From Drosophila persimilis (Eukaryota; Arthropoda; Insecta; Diptera; Drosophilidae), in assembly GCF_003286085.1 (NCBI RefSeq), contig NW_020825312.1, positions 5,456,001 to 5,520,000 on the forward strand: a stretch of 64,000 nt of DNA. Direction: 5' to 3'. Positions 12,563-25,200 of this stretch are shown here, piece after piece. Under the pieces are notes generated by a model. It had not been told where the DNA came from and did no database searches. It saw nothing but the letters and a program-made list of their open reading frames with translations. Positions within the stretch are counted from its first letter, which is position 1, and each line of letters opens with the position of its first letter. A program made the position numbers and the translations under genes.

Positions 12563-12919
12563 CTAGGTACGCCTGCGCATGCCAGCGAGTTCAGCAATGA
12601 CCGCACAATCCAGCTTTCTTCTATGAGCTGGGGTATCAAGTGATATAATTAAATATGTATAGGCACATATATCTGTATTTTACTCACCCGAACAAGCAAT
12701 CACCTGGAGATCGCAACGGGTCTGATTCCTCCAGTGGTAGGTGCGACGTAGCCTCTCACGGCACCCGTTGTTCATGAACTCCACATTATTGGAGGGATTG
12801 TTCAGTCGCCTCACACAGGACTCGCAGCTCTCCCTTAGGACCCGGCAGTCAGGCTGCTGAGCGTGAATGGCCACACACCAGAGGATCGTGAGAACGGAGA
12901 GAACGCTAAGGAGCTGCAT
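12563..12919 (-). CDS. Eig71E-like small secreted Cys-rich protein, intron lost in signal peptide
   Basis: There are two exons: 12919-12688 and 12627-12563, giving 98 aa. The donor is G|GTGAGT and the acceptor CCCAG, phase 1. The signal peptide (about 20 residues, ending near HAQ) is encoded without interruption, unlike the other three family members here. The mature part has seven Cys spaced x6, x2, x17, x15, x6, x8, which matches 9459-9894 apart from a 3-residue shorter loop. The C-termini also match (IAEL-MRR pattern). CTTTTATA at 12975-12982 gives a minus-strand TATA box about 60 bp upstream. An AATAAA lies at 12505-12500. The gene is divergent from 13331-13740. Confidence 0.85.
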
Positions 12920-13330
12920 CTTTCGATAGATCGGATCGGGATTGCTACTGATAGAACGGAAAGCTGTGGCGAGCCTTTTATAAGGCGCTGCTAATCTGGA
13001 AGCGATCGGTGGGGTCTCACACCAAGGCGTGGGGCATCAGTGTGTTTGGGCTTATAGAAACTTTTATCAAGTCGGATAAAGAAACAGATATATTTGCAAT
13101 GCCACGACGAACCTCACATGCTTCCTTAATTGAAGCTATTGTACCAGAATGACATAATTCTCGACAAAAAGCAAACAAAAAAGGTGCCATAACTGCCCCA
13201 GCTGTAGCAGTAGCTAGACCATTTCAGCTGTTTCCTTACTGTTTCCATTACGTATTTCTAGGGTATAAATACCCAGGATGCATTGAAATGCCATCAGTGT
13301 AGTTTCAAGTGCCTTCTCAAAGCAAATCCA
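12920..13330. promoter_or_regulatory. Shared divergent promoter region, Eig71E-like pair 2
   Basis: A 411-bp gap separates two diverging start codons. The minus TATA box is at 12982-12975. For the plus gene, TATAAATA lies at 13264-13271 with a TCAGTG initiator-like site at 13294-13299. The spacing is similar to pair 1. Confidence 0.7.
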
Positions 13331-13740
13331 ATGTCGAAACTTATTCTGTTGCTGGGTAAGCCGATCCTACTGCATGTGAATTAAGGAATATTACTAAGAA
13401 AGTGTGCATATTCCTTCAGCTGTCTGCTGCCTGTGCCTGTGCCTGACTCAGGTCCAGGCCCAAGCCCGCGCATTCTGCGATGGTCTAGTGGCCGAGTGCA
13501 GGCGCCATGAACGTGAGGTGGGCCCCAGGGACGATACCGTGGACATCTACAACCAACATTGTGCTCGCATCGATCGCACCTGGAGACGTATAACACGCTG
13601 TCAGCTAGTTTATGCCTCCTGCCTTCGTAAGTACCAAATTGTGTTTATATGTATCAATATTCTAGAGATTGTATCCTATTTCAGTGACTATTTTACGTTG
13701 CGACAATCTTACCTGCAAAAATGTGGCTGGAGTCCTCTAG
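13331..13740 (+). CDS. Eig71E-like small secreted Cys-rich protein (tail-less paralog of the glue-like gene)
   Basis: There are three exons: 13331-13355, 13420-13626 and 13685-13740, giving 95 aa. Donors are GTAAGC and GTAAGT; acceptors are TTCAG and TTTCAG; phase 1 throughout. Exon 1 is 25 nt, the same as in 8287-9066. The seven mature Cys have spacing identical to that gene (x6, x20, x12, x6, x6, x4), and an LTI-RC block follows the second intron in both. Here the protein stops 8 residues after the last Cys, whereas the paralog runs on into the Pro/Arg/Thr tail. The AATAAA is at 13775-13780. A secreted salivary product is expected by family. Confidence 0.85.
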
Positions 13741-14097
13741 GGTGCGCTAGGGTAATGAAAGTATGTAAAAACGGAATAAATATTTCCTAAAATATATCCA
13801 TCATCGTCGAACTCAAATAAATGCAAGTAATAAGCACTATATACACCCATTGTACATGCTTTAATTATTTCTGTAAGCGTGCTATATGCATGTCAGGGGA
13901 ATATTCAGTCTTAAATTCCTTTCTTAATACAACTAAGAAATCATACTCCATGGTGAATACACTTGTAATAGCATCACACAGGATGCTGAATACAAAATTG
14001 TGTGGCTCTATCTTTTACAGTCTCTGATAGACTGAACTCCATACATACATACATATTGTATATCGAATCGGCTATTGATGCTGATCAAATATATATT

Positions 14098-16200
14098 CAG
14101 TGCCGCTCAAGTGAATAGTTTAAGCAATTTTCAAAAGTAAATTGCTATATCCTTTCAACCAACTTACCGATTTTTATGAAATAGTTTGTATTTGATAGAT
14201 TGCTTAATTGTTTATGAAACAAGAAAGTTTGCGTTCTCTAGGACTCATATTAATGAGAAATTGTTCCTCTTCTTCGCTCCTATTTTAGCTCAACTGAATA
14301 GGTTAAACGGCAATGATTTAATTTGTGGAGCAACGAATTATCGACAAACAGTAGGGTCTTCGGCCTTTTCAGTTTTCTAAATTAATAACTTCATGAAAAA
14401 AACTGCATTTGAAATTAGCATTGTCCATATTGCATTTTTCATACAAGAAAACGAAAACGAAAATTTGTTTTTTTTTTCAAAATGTTGGTCCATCATTTTT
14501 GTTCTATATTTTTCTTATACCTGAGGCAGCGCTATTTTGTTTGTTTTTTGTGCGAGATTGCAACACATCGCTCTAGAGTCTAGACGGCCTTGTTGCGTAA
14601 AGCTGTGCAGAGAGGGGGGAGGGGCCTGTTGCTTTTGGAATATTTTTGTAAGTCAAATTAAAGTTGAAAACCACCCAAAAAAGTTTGATAGTTTGAAAAA
14701 TCAAATTTCATTTTGTAGTTTTTCCAACAAGCCAATTTTTTCCGCAATGAAAAAGGGTTTAAAAAAATAAACCAAAAAATAGAGACTAAAACAAGAACCA
14801 TACCTGACTTTTTATTCGATCTTTAAGATGAATGAAAATTGAGTAAATTTCTGTTGACAGGAAAAATTAAATCTCGGAAAATTGTCTAACAGATGCGTAA
14901 ATATATAGTATTCAAATTATCCAAAGCGCACTAAAGCGAATATGACTTTTGACACCTCCTTTCGGCTGAGACCCCACTTTGCCAACGCCTATATTTTCAT
15001 ATTTGAATTGAAATGGGTCGAAATGGGTAGCGAGATTATATGAGCTCTATTCTAAATCGGCGAAAAAATGGAGTAACATCAGACGATTCTAAAAGGAAAG
15101 TACAAAGATGATTTTGTTTGAAATGATGGAAAATATGGTACAAATATTGATGGACAACACCAGTGGTCAGGCGACTCATCCGTATAATTCATAACGTTTT
15201 GAAGGTGAGAATGTGGTGTTACTGTCGAACGCCTTATTCGCCTTATTATTTGAAGTGATTGAAATGGAAAAAAAAACACCTCTCAGTAATGCTCCCCACA
15301 CAATTATGCCACTCGTGTAGCTGTGGTTTCTTGCTTTCGTGGGCCATGATAGTATTTCTTATAGCCGTCTAGTCCCTCCAGGTTGAACTTTTTGTAACGA
15401 TAGTGTGCCACTCCTTGTTGCATGTCATGTGTGCTTTTCTAAATTGAAGGCTACACGCCTTAAATTTTTGCACTTATTCAGCGGCACTGTACTTTATGAA
15501 AACAGAGCTCATTAAAATTAAGTGTGTCAACACCTTTATTGTGCTTATATTATACCTTTTTTCTTTTAAAAAATTGTACAAAATAATCCAATAAAATGAC
15601 GCCGGTAAAAATGAAAAAATTCCATAGAAAATTATCGGATGAAACTATTTGTCGTTTAAGAGTCATAATGGAACAGCTCTTAAGACTGTAGTCACCTAAA
15701 ATTTTACTGCTGTGGTAATACATATGTACCAACAGGGTTCCTCTTCCATGCTTGATTGTTTCCTTAATCGAATGCTTTTCATTTGGTGGTGCCAAATCAC
15801 CTTCTTCCAATCTTCCATGGTCTTCTAATTCTTGTGCTCCTTGTTAAATTTAAGCCGTATAAAACGTTGGTTCATTAGTTAAAATCGATGGGATAATGAA
15901 GAAAGAATATTATCTTTATATTTCGGAGATCGCTTTCCAGCAAAACGATAACCCGAAGCACACGGCCAAAATCGTAAGAAATCGTCCCAATAATCAGAGT
16001 TTTCACTTGATGCAGTGCCTTACTTAAAGCCTAGATTTTAATCCCATTGAAAATCGATGAGCTCTGCTAAAAGAAGATTGACAAAGACGAGTCTGCACAA
16101 AATGGATTAGCTGGAGAAGGAGCGCCGCGTGATACCTCGCGAGAACATACTAAATTAAGTCGAGTTTATGCCCAAACAAAAAAGTTCTTAAAGAAGCCGA
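14098..16200. mobile_element. Decayed Tc1-like DNA transposon nest
   Basis: CAGTGCCGCT at 14098-14107 recurs inverted at 15489-15480, bounding a 1392-bp piece with TA at the right flank (TT at the left). Tc1-like transposase pieces are visible. On the minus strand near 15400-15320 there is a KKFNLEGLDGY block followed by YYHG. On the minus strand at 15777-15727 there is a TIKHGRG block like the family's TVKHGGGS. On the plus strand at 15935-15976 there is FQQNDNPKHTAK, then SLDFNPIEN at 16028-16054. Stops and frame changes break every piece, and the catalytic-region Asp of the FQQDN motif reads Asn. The pieces face opposite ways, so this is a nest or a rearranged copy, not one element. Confidence 0.65.
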
Positions 16201-19200
16201 TCTTTTTTAATTGTAAGCATTGTTTTGGGTCAATTGAATAATATGTGTTATTAATAAAATGGCCGAACTTTCTTAGGAACGATGGAGTTAAAAATAAGTT
16301 AGTGTAAAAAAAATCTCTACGTTTCTAAAGAGAATGACCCCAATCAACCTTTGTGTAATTATATGCTTGTAACTTACTTAGTAACTTAATAAGTTACTTA
16401 GTATACTCAGACGAATAGATGATGTCATGGACTACCAGCTTGTTGGTTTCTAGCTTAAAGGGTATATAAACTTCGTCACGCCGATGGCAGCTTCCTTCCT
16501 GGATAATTATTGATTGAACATAAAATGATATGATAAAACAAGCCACCAGGACAGAAGGGAACCAAACTCTCAACTAAACTAAAGTAAAAATCTATTTCAA
16601 TCATTTCCTGGCCACGATGCCAGTGACACGTGCCAAAACAGCAACAACAATACAAAGTTGAGTGGAGTTGGAGCAGAAGTTTTACTGGGTTTGTGGTTCC
16701 CCTGTTGAAACACCCAAACATACATGCATGTGCATAGATGTATGTATATATGTGGCACTCGAAGTCAAAATTTCATTACCAGTTTGATGTTGTAGTGGGG
16801 AACAGTTGTGCCCTTTGGCAGGGATTCAATTACTAAGAGGAAGCTGTTATGGAGCAAACGAGGATGGGATGTCGTCGAGGGGAAACCCCTTAATATTTAT
16901 CTATCGCCAGTTATCAGCTAGTTGTTTTCCCATTTTAAATTTTGAGTTAATACAATTTTGATTGTTAGCCCGATTGAGGGTTTGTCTCCCAGTTTTCTGT
17001 AATGTGTTCTAAGCTAAGTTCAAGCCACTCGATGTGGCAATTGACTAGTAAAGATGCTAAGTTTTTATTTAGAAAGGGGCTTGACACATAGTTGAAAAAA
17101 CTCCCGAAATTGTAGAAAAATAGATAAGCTGGTAATACGACGGGCTACGCAATTTGTCAGCTTTCTACTTTTGTCAGAGAGTGGTTTGGGGAGGCGGAGG
17201 CTTGTTTACACAGACCTTAGTCATGGAGCAGCTCGTAAAATATGAAAAAACACAACTGGATAGATCGTCGATGAAAGGATGGCTAAAGTTCAAAATATAA
17301 CAATAATTATAATATTAAATCCAAAAACGGATCTTAACAAAAAGTTATTGCATTCGATACAGAATTTTGACTAGAAAAATCTAAACAAGAAAAAAAGTAT
17401 TACAATTTCAAATTGCATTCCATAAAATAGTTGAGGAACTCATTTCTGGGGCAGTTTTGTTCTTCCCTCTATTCCGAATGTGCAAAATTTTTGAAAACTA
17501 CTCATCTTTAATATAATTTTTGATTAAGTTAAATTCTTGAACAAAACCCCGTCGAAGGCAGTGCTCGTAAAATTCCGTCTGAGGGTAATCGAAAGCCCGC
17601 GCCCCACGACCAAAACCACCCCACCGCGCAGTGCATCAAGCCACCCCATTTGGCAGCTTCTCCTGCGACAGAAAAGGGCCCAGCCAAGCCATCCAAGCAG
17701 GCCCAATGATGGGCGCACGTTTTGTTGCAATCCCAATGAGGAAATGCTAATCCGCATGTAATATTCGAAAATGATATGAAAATGCCGGCCCAAACAACCA
17801 CCCACTAAAGGAAGCTCGCCGAGAACCCCTGCTAGAGGCGGACTTTGTCTCGAATCCGAATCCGAAACCGAATCCGAGGCAAACGCTTCGTTGAACGGAA
17901 CCAACATTACTCAATGTCAACATCAAAATTGCTTTGGAATTCATGCACTAATTTATTTTTGGTCCAACAAAAAAGAAACTTACGCAGTATAGAAATTTTC
18001 ATTTTGGATGAATTTTAATTTCGGGATTTCTCCTGGGTACCCCTTAAATAGCTGAACACCCGGTCTCTGGGACGAGGGGGGTCTTTTCATGCTGATTAAA
18101 AGTGGCAACTCTGCCTGCGGGGTGGGAATGTTTCTTTTTTTTTTGGGTTTCGTATTGCAACCTTTTCCACCTTGCCATTGCCCTTGCCCTTGCCATCGAA
18201 AGGGGGCTGAAGCGAGGCTGAGGCTGACTCATCTGAATGCTGCACTTGTCGGCGGCTCCCCGTCTATAGAAAATTTCGTCACAGACAGACGGTGGCGTGA
18301 AATTTCGTAACGAATTCTGTAAATCTTTCATTGTTATTTCTGTAAAGGAACATTATAGATGCCATCCTATACATGGGTATGAGGAATGTGGCAGGGAAGT
18401 TTGTTTTTTCTCAAAAATGATTAGAGTTCAGTTGGTTGTTTCGCGGGTGGAATTTGTGGTGGCTTATTGGGGGGGTGGGCGGTGTGTACCCTGCCTGAAT
18501 GTCTGCAACAGCTGCTGCACATGGCCCGGAATGTGACCACAACACGGCCGCATAGAAGTCACGGTGGAGAAGGACGACCAGGCATTGGTTTGGCTTACTA
18601 CAGTAGCAATATGTACATATTTACAGAGAGTGTTTTCTCTTTACTTAGTAAATGGGGATATTGAGACTTGAATGGCTAAAGATTTTACAATCCAATTAAT
18701 ACGTTAATCCCATAATCCTATCAAAACTCGCTTCAAACTCGATTTCCCACCAGACCATTTTTAAATGATTCATAAGTTGTTTCTGAACTCTCTGTGCTAG
18801 CAGTAAAACAACAAAATCCATAAACTGTTGCTGGCTAGACAGATAAATCGAGCGAAAATCGACCTCAGTGAACCGTGCGACGTGCGTTGTTGACATGCCA
18901 CGAACTTGAAAACAATTAATATACGATTTTGATAAGATGAGAGCCAATCGAGCACCGCCATCGCCCAGACAACAGGCAGAAGACAATGCAGGTAACTCCG
19001 TAAACTGGCACTCGGTCTGGGACTGGGTCTGGGTCTGGATACGGACAAGTGTTTTCCGTGATAGCAAAAGGTGTTGCACAGGCCAGGTCCTGGCCACTGG
19101 GATTTATGTGATTACATAGAAGTACATATCCCTTCGAGACTGTGGGAGCGGGCATTGGAGAGTCCTCACCAAATGTCGATTTCTCGCCGCACCCCACACG

Positions 19201-22200
19201 AAACGCCGGCCAAAGGACATCTCCAGCTGTGCGCGTGTCCTTAGAACTATTGTATGTTCCATCGATCCGACGCGGACCCGCTTCGGTCAGGTCCGCTCTC
19301 ATGTATCTCATTCTATCTTGTAGTTCATCCCGAATAATGTGTCCATTGTTCCCATTGCCTTTGGTCGGCCGGTGAATTATTATCCCTTTCGCATGTGTTG
19401 CTGTGCTGCATTGTCCTTTGTTACTTTCGCCTCACTTTGTATTCTTCAAAGGTCTGGTTGCCCGGCCACGCCCTCCACTGGCTGATGGCTGGGCGTTTGG
19501 CAGTTAAGCGGCGTCCCTCCAAAGTTTTCGGGGCGTGTTCTCCTAAACATTTCTTCTATGATTTCAATGGAATTTATGGTTTCTATGTTTGTGTATTTAT
19601 AGGATTTTGGTTTTCTTTTGCTTAAAAATCATCTACATACGTACATATGTATTTTGGAGCGTGCGTTCATGCGAACGCTGTAAATATTGTATAATTTAAG
19701 TGCCTGCGTTTTTCCCCGCAAGATATTTGAAATACAATTCTGTTTTTTCTTCTTTGGGATTTTCCGGGCTGCACGCCAATTTCTTGGTCAGTCTAGGTGT
19801 GGCTTCTTCTGTCAGTTGTGGTCATTGGACAGCATTGAAATGATTTGAGCTTGCCTTTCAGCTTATTTTGAGCAAATTTCTGAGCCAGGCCCAGAGCAAG
19901 CCCGCATTACCGCGCAGAGCATTGTCAAGGACTCGGAATCTGAATACGGGATCTGTTGTTCTCTGCCGATATGTTCAATTTTGTGTAATTAATGGATTAC
20001 GAAACTGTATTTTAGCTTTAGACAAGACTTCATTTTTGTGAGTTGAGCTTCAAGCTGATTTTTCTCTCTTGGACCTCCCTTCGGAAATAGTCGGCTTAAA
20101 AGTTGAAAGAGAACTCCATGAAGCCTGTTTAAACTTGAAAGTGCTCGCCACTTGGTAGGCACTTGGTCGGATCGCGATTAGCCCGAGTATCCTGTGGAAG
20201 CATGACCTATTATTATATATCAACACTGGAGAGCCTTTGGATCCATGAAAATTACACATTTGCCAACTGCTAATTGCAAGCCATAAATTAAACCCTCACA
20301 CATGCCGGGCACAGGACCTGGTCGCACTACTACTGGTCGCAGTAGTCTGTGGACAGGACACGGAGCTCTGGAGCCGTGTCTCTAATCCTTTTGGCCCGGC
20401 TTACAGATAAGTTAAGTGCGGGACTGTCAAAAACTTTAGATTGCATTAAAACGTCTGGGAGGCAGTCGGCATAGTTGTGTGTGCCCCATGTCCTGTTTAA
20501 TATGCGACCTGCAACTGGGCAGGACGAGACAGACAGAGCACGCATTGCCATAGTCAAAGCTTCAAATTATTAATTATGACAGATCTCTGGAACAGTCTCT
20601 CCCATGCACGCATGGAGAATGTCGTTGGTGAAATTTGCATTTATATTAAAAACAAACAACAGGCCAGAACAAGGACCACGACAATCCCGTCCTAGCCCAG
20701 GGATACGATGGCAACGCCAGCGTCAGCGCCAGCGCCAGCGCCAGCGCCAACGCCAACGCCAACGAAGCCGGCGACTTGCGGCATAATCAAAGACACGTCA
20801 CCAACAGCCCATGGAAGGACCAATTTGCAATCAAGCGATACGCCCCACAAACCACCTCTTTCTCCATCTCCATCTCAAACAGAGCACACTCCACCCCACT
20901 CCACTCCACCACAAAACTATTGCACTAAGCCAAAACTGATTTCGTGGTCTGGACTTTAATTACATCTCATATATCAGAGCTGAGGATGGCTTGAAGGGTC
21001 GCAGCAGTCGGAAGGCGGTTGGATATCGCACAAAAATGATTTCATTTTGATTGCAATGGCTCCCCCAATCACCAGGCCGGCACAGGCCGACGACAGTGGC
21101 AAGTGCACTGCTTGGGGGTTGTTTGCCCCTCTGAGTCACACACGAGTGTTGCAAATTGTTTGTAACTGTTTTGTCAGAGACAGCCTCTCAACATTTGGCT
21201 CAGATCTAACCATAGCAACCCCCATAAACCGAAATTATTCGGCTTTACAACATGAATCTTTCCGAAATGAAAATTTTTTGCCTCGCTCTATGTAATGGGA
21301 AAATGTTTTGCTTCCGATTTATTGAAGAGCATGACTGTCCTGTCAGTCCTGTGGTTGTTTTTAATATTTACAAGTGGCTTTTGGGCAAATTTTCATTATT
21401 GAATTATTCTGAACGATAGCAGGTGACACCATGGAAAGGATTTGCGCTTCCTATACTGGGGTTTCTGGATGGTGTGTGCCCAAAAAACTTTAGCGAGGCG
21501 TGAATATTTTGTCCAAACAGAATTAGATTGGGGATTTGCATTTGAATGGTTCGGTGCAGAGCTCAAAGTTGTCAATTAAAAGTTGATATATCTACGATGT
21601 TTAATCTCATATTTATTGAGTGAATGGATTCCACATTTCTCTACAGATATTTTTAAATATCAGGAATTTCTTTGAATTCCTGTCAACTACATAAAAGACC
21701 TTTCAAGGCACGCCCTCGTTAGCATACAACTGCGAGCCTCCCATCATCTCAGCAAGCCCATTAGGGCTAAGGATCAGGGTCCTTTTGTCTATCGGCTGGA
21801 GCATTGTGTTACGCACTTCCAACAGATGCCAGGCTCTGACCTGGACTCCGGACTCTTGCTGAGAAGAAGGGGGCATTTAGCGCATCCTAACCACTGCTAC
21901 AAGACATCATATTATTAAATTAAATGCAGACACGCGTTCCGCCGTGGTCAGAAAAATCGTATGGAGAGCTGTTTGAGAACAGATGGAACCATGATACTGA
22001 CCATTAATTCCAGCATATTAAATGATCATCCGCAGTCCACAGTCCACAGTCCACAGTCGAAGGACCAGGTACGCTTCTTCCCCAACTTGTTCGGCTAACA
22101 AGCCTGAAATTCCATTCCAGGAAAGGCAATCGATTCTAAAAGAATGATACCAGACATATGAACGATTTTTAATTATACCTTTTGATTGTTCGTCTGGTGT

Positions 22201-25200
22201 TGGGGGGTGTAGGGATCTGATTACATATACATATAGGGTACATACCCATACACGTACATACACGTAATGTAACATAAGGGTAATCTCTGAAATGGATTGA
22301 ATAAAAGAATCAACATCTTGCGGGTATTAACTTTCTGATTGATGCGTAATTTCATAATTCAAACTGATGGCGGAGCCGCAGATAAGAAGTCACCTGCTCG
22401 ATCTCAGCTTACCTTTGTCCTGGCGATCATCGTGCCTCCTGCTGCCGTCTGCCGCCGTCTGCCGCCGTCTGCCGGCTACCTGAGCCAGCCAGGGGCACTT
22501 AGTGATTTTTTCCCCATTTCTTTTGGCCGTTCTGCCGTTGCTGCTGACCAGACAAGCAGCTGCCACTTTTTCGGGCCTGGCCTTCCGAAAAAACCAAAAA
22601 AACAGAAAATTGATGACGACAGGTTGGCGGGCCAAGAACGATCGCAACATGCTGATCCGACGGGACCGGGATGCCAAAAGTCTGGACTGGATCTGGATCG
22701 TCTGCTGCTGATCTGACGTTAATCGACTAAATTGTAGCAGCTGAACTGCCAGTTTAGTTAAGTGGGCTGTGCCTCAACTCTCTGGGATACTTTGGGTTTG
22801 ATGTATTGCTGGCCCAATGATTGATGCTCGGCTGGCGATAAAGTCCGTCTGTTCCCCTGTTTAACAGCCAGATAGCTTCTTTCCGACTAAAAACTGGTAC
22901 TTTGCCGTGCCGTGCCGTGCCACTAGTAAGTCCCCGCTCGTTAAACCCTTGATTAATGTAAGTTTTGCTCTATTTTAGGGTTTTATTGTCGCCCCCATGG
23001 CATAAAGCATTTTATTGCCTTCAATTTGTAGTACGAGGACGAGGACGAGTACGAGTACGAGTCTCTTCCAATTTTGTCGCCTTTGTCATCGCTTTCGTGG
23101 CCTGGGCTTCATCATCATCATCAGCCTTCCGTTTGTTTCAATTTTAGTTTGTGCTCTGCGGTCTCGGTCTCCTCTCGTAATTAGTCTCGTTTGTTGTCAT
23201 AAATTTTCGGTAAATGTTGTTGAAAACTCGCATTTAATTGCACTGATTTACAGTTTTGTGTTTTTGCAGCTTGGTTGTTTCGGTTTCGGCTTGGGCTGGG
23301 CTGGGCTGGGTTGGGTTGGGTTGGGTCTCCTCCGTCCTCTTTTCCCAGCGGGTTCTGGTTAGGTATTTTAGCACTTGGCTCCCATAATTACGTGTAAAAT
23401 TAATGATGTCTTTGCTGCAGAAAGCCCTTTAAAAATTTCGGCTTTAGTTTCGATGTGTATTTGTTTTGTGTACTTCCAGCCATTCGGCCAGATCGTTAGC
23501 AAATTCTTGCCCTGTCTGGAATACAGCAGGTGCCATTTGATATGTCTGTGGTCCCAAAGTTAGAGCTGGCCACGTGCAGGATGCTGAGGGTTCACCGCAT
23601 CGTGTTTGGAAAATGTCCATCTTCAAGAGCAGTACCATGGCACACACTTTAATTCTAACAAATTAACGGAAGAACTACTTAAATATTGAATGAACTTTGC
23701 TTAGATAATATAATAAACTATTTATATAATTTTTTGCAGCCAATTTGGCTTTTTGTTCCTATTGTTGGCTGTCAGATGAACGGTGAAAACTAACAAATCA
23801 GGTCAACATTTCAGGGCTATAATGTTGTAGGATCGTCTGTGCACATTGGGTATGCTATGCTCCAGGGTTAAGATATTTACAATACTTCTGTAGATCTGTG
23901 CATTGGATTGGATATACTTCCTTGAGCAATGACCATTTGATGGAGAATCGTTGCCTCTTGTAGGTTTTATTATGCCTCTCTAGAGGAGGAGAACGTACAT
24001 ACATATCTCTATATTGGTTTCATTGTGGATTTGTATTTTCTTTGTACCTTCTTGTATGTGGCCAGGAACATTTATATAGATGACTGGAGAAGTAAAGCTT
24101 TTACTTTTACAATGTAAAATTTTGCCATTTTTGAACAGTTGGGAGTTTCTTAGTACACTTTTTTCACTGTATCCTAATGAACTTTTCTCATTATTACTAC
24201 AGCCTTAGATTATTTTCAATTGGTTTCTTTAAATTCGAATTGCATTCATTTTCTCATTTATTCGGCTCACAAATACTATTTAATCAGATGATGACTTTAT
24301 CAAAGATCTCCAAAGGAGAGAAGACCAAAGTAAATTTCGACTTCTCACCCGCCTGGATTCATTGGGCCAATTCGGCTTCTCATCAGCCCCCCACCGGGGC
24401 CTGGAGAATAATTGAAACTCATCAAGTTTTATTTGGTTGTACGAAGGTGGCGGCTTAGCCATCATTAATGCCCTTATCACGTACTTCACTGCGACAGAAG
24501 CATCCGCATACACCCCCTCAAAAATCCCCCAATTACACTTCCAATCCATACGAATCCATCGAACAGTTCCCGGCAACACCTTACCCCAAGGATTTGTCTT
24601 AAAACTGCCACCCTTAATTACTTGTAAGCGTCTCGAACCACCCCAAGACTCCATCCCCTCCCCCCACCCGATCACCAGAGAAAGTTCATTCTGTTTGACT
24701 TCGCAATTTGGGAGGCCAGGACAGCGACTCGCCTCGACTGGCCCTCATGCGGGACGCCCCAGTGAGCTGACCATTGATTAAATTGATGATGTTTGATGAC
24801 TTCGGAAGCCGATTTCATAGTAGATTTCTTTCGGGGAACGGGAACGGGAACGAGAACGAGAACGGGAATGGGCACGGGAGACCACATATGTTGGGCCACC
24901 CCCCGCTCATTACACTGCATTGGACATGCATCAAGATGCCTTGAAGTCAGAGCGGATCTTTGGCAGAGACGTGTGTGTGTGCCTGACCGGGTCACTTCGG
25001 CCGTCTTAGGCGGAATTCTTTTGAGCCTGAACTGCCTGCTGACCTTAATTAATCTTCTGAGCCACATTCCTCAGAGTGCAAGTTGCAAGTTGAAGTTGCA
25101 AGCTGGGACTGCGGCCAATGTTGATTTATGTGAGGCGGAGCAGGAGAAGCGTGATTGGGCGTTTTTTGTGGCCGTCCAGGAAATGAGTTGCATCAAGTAA

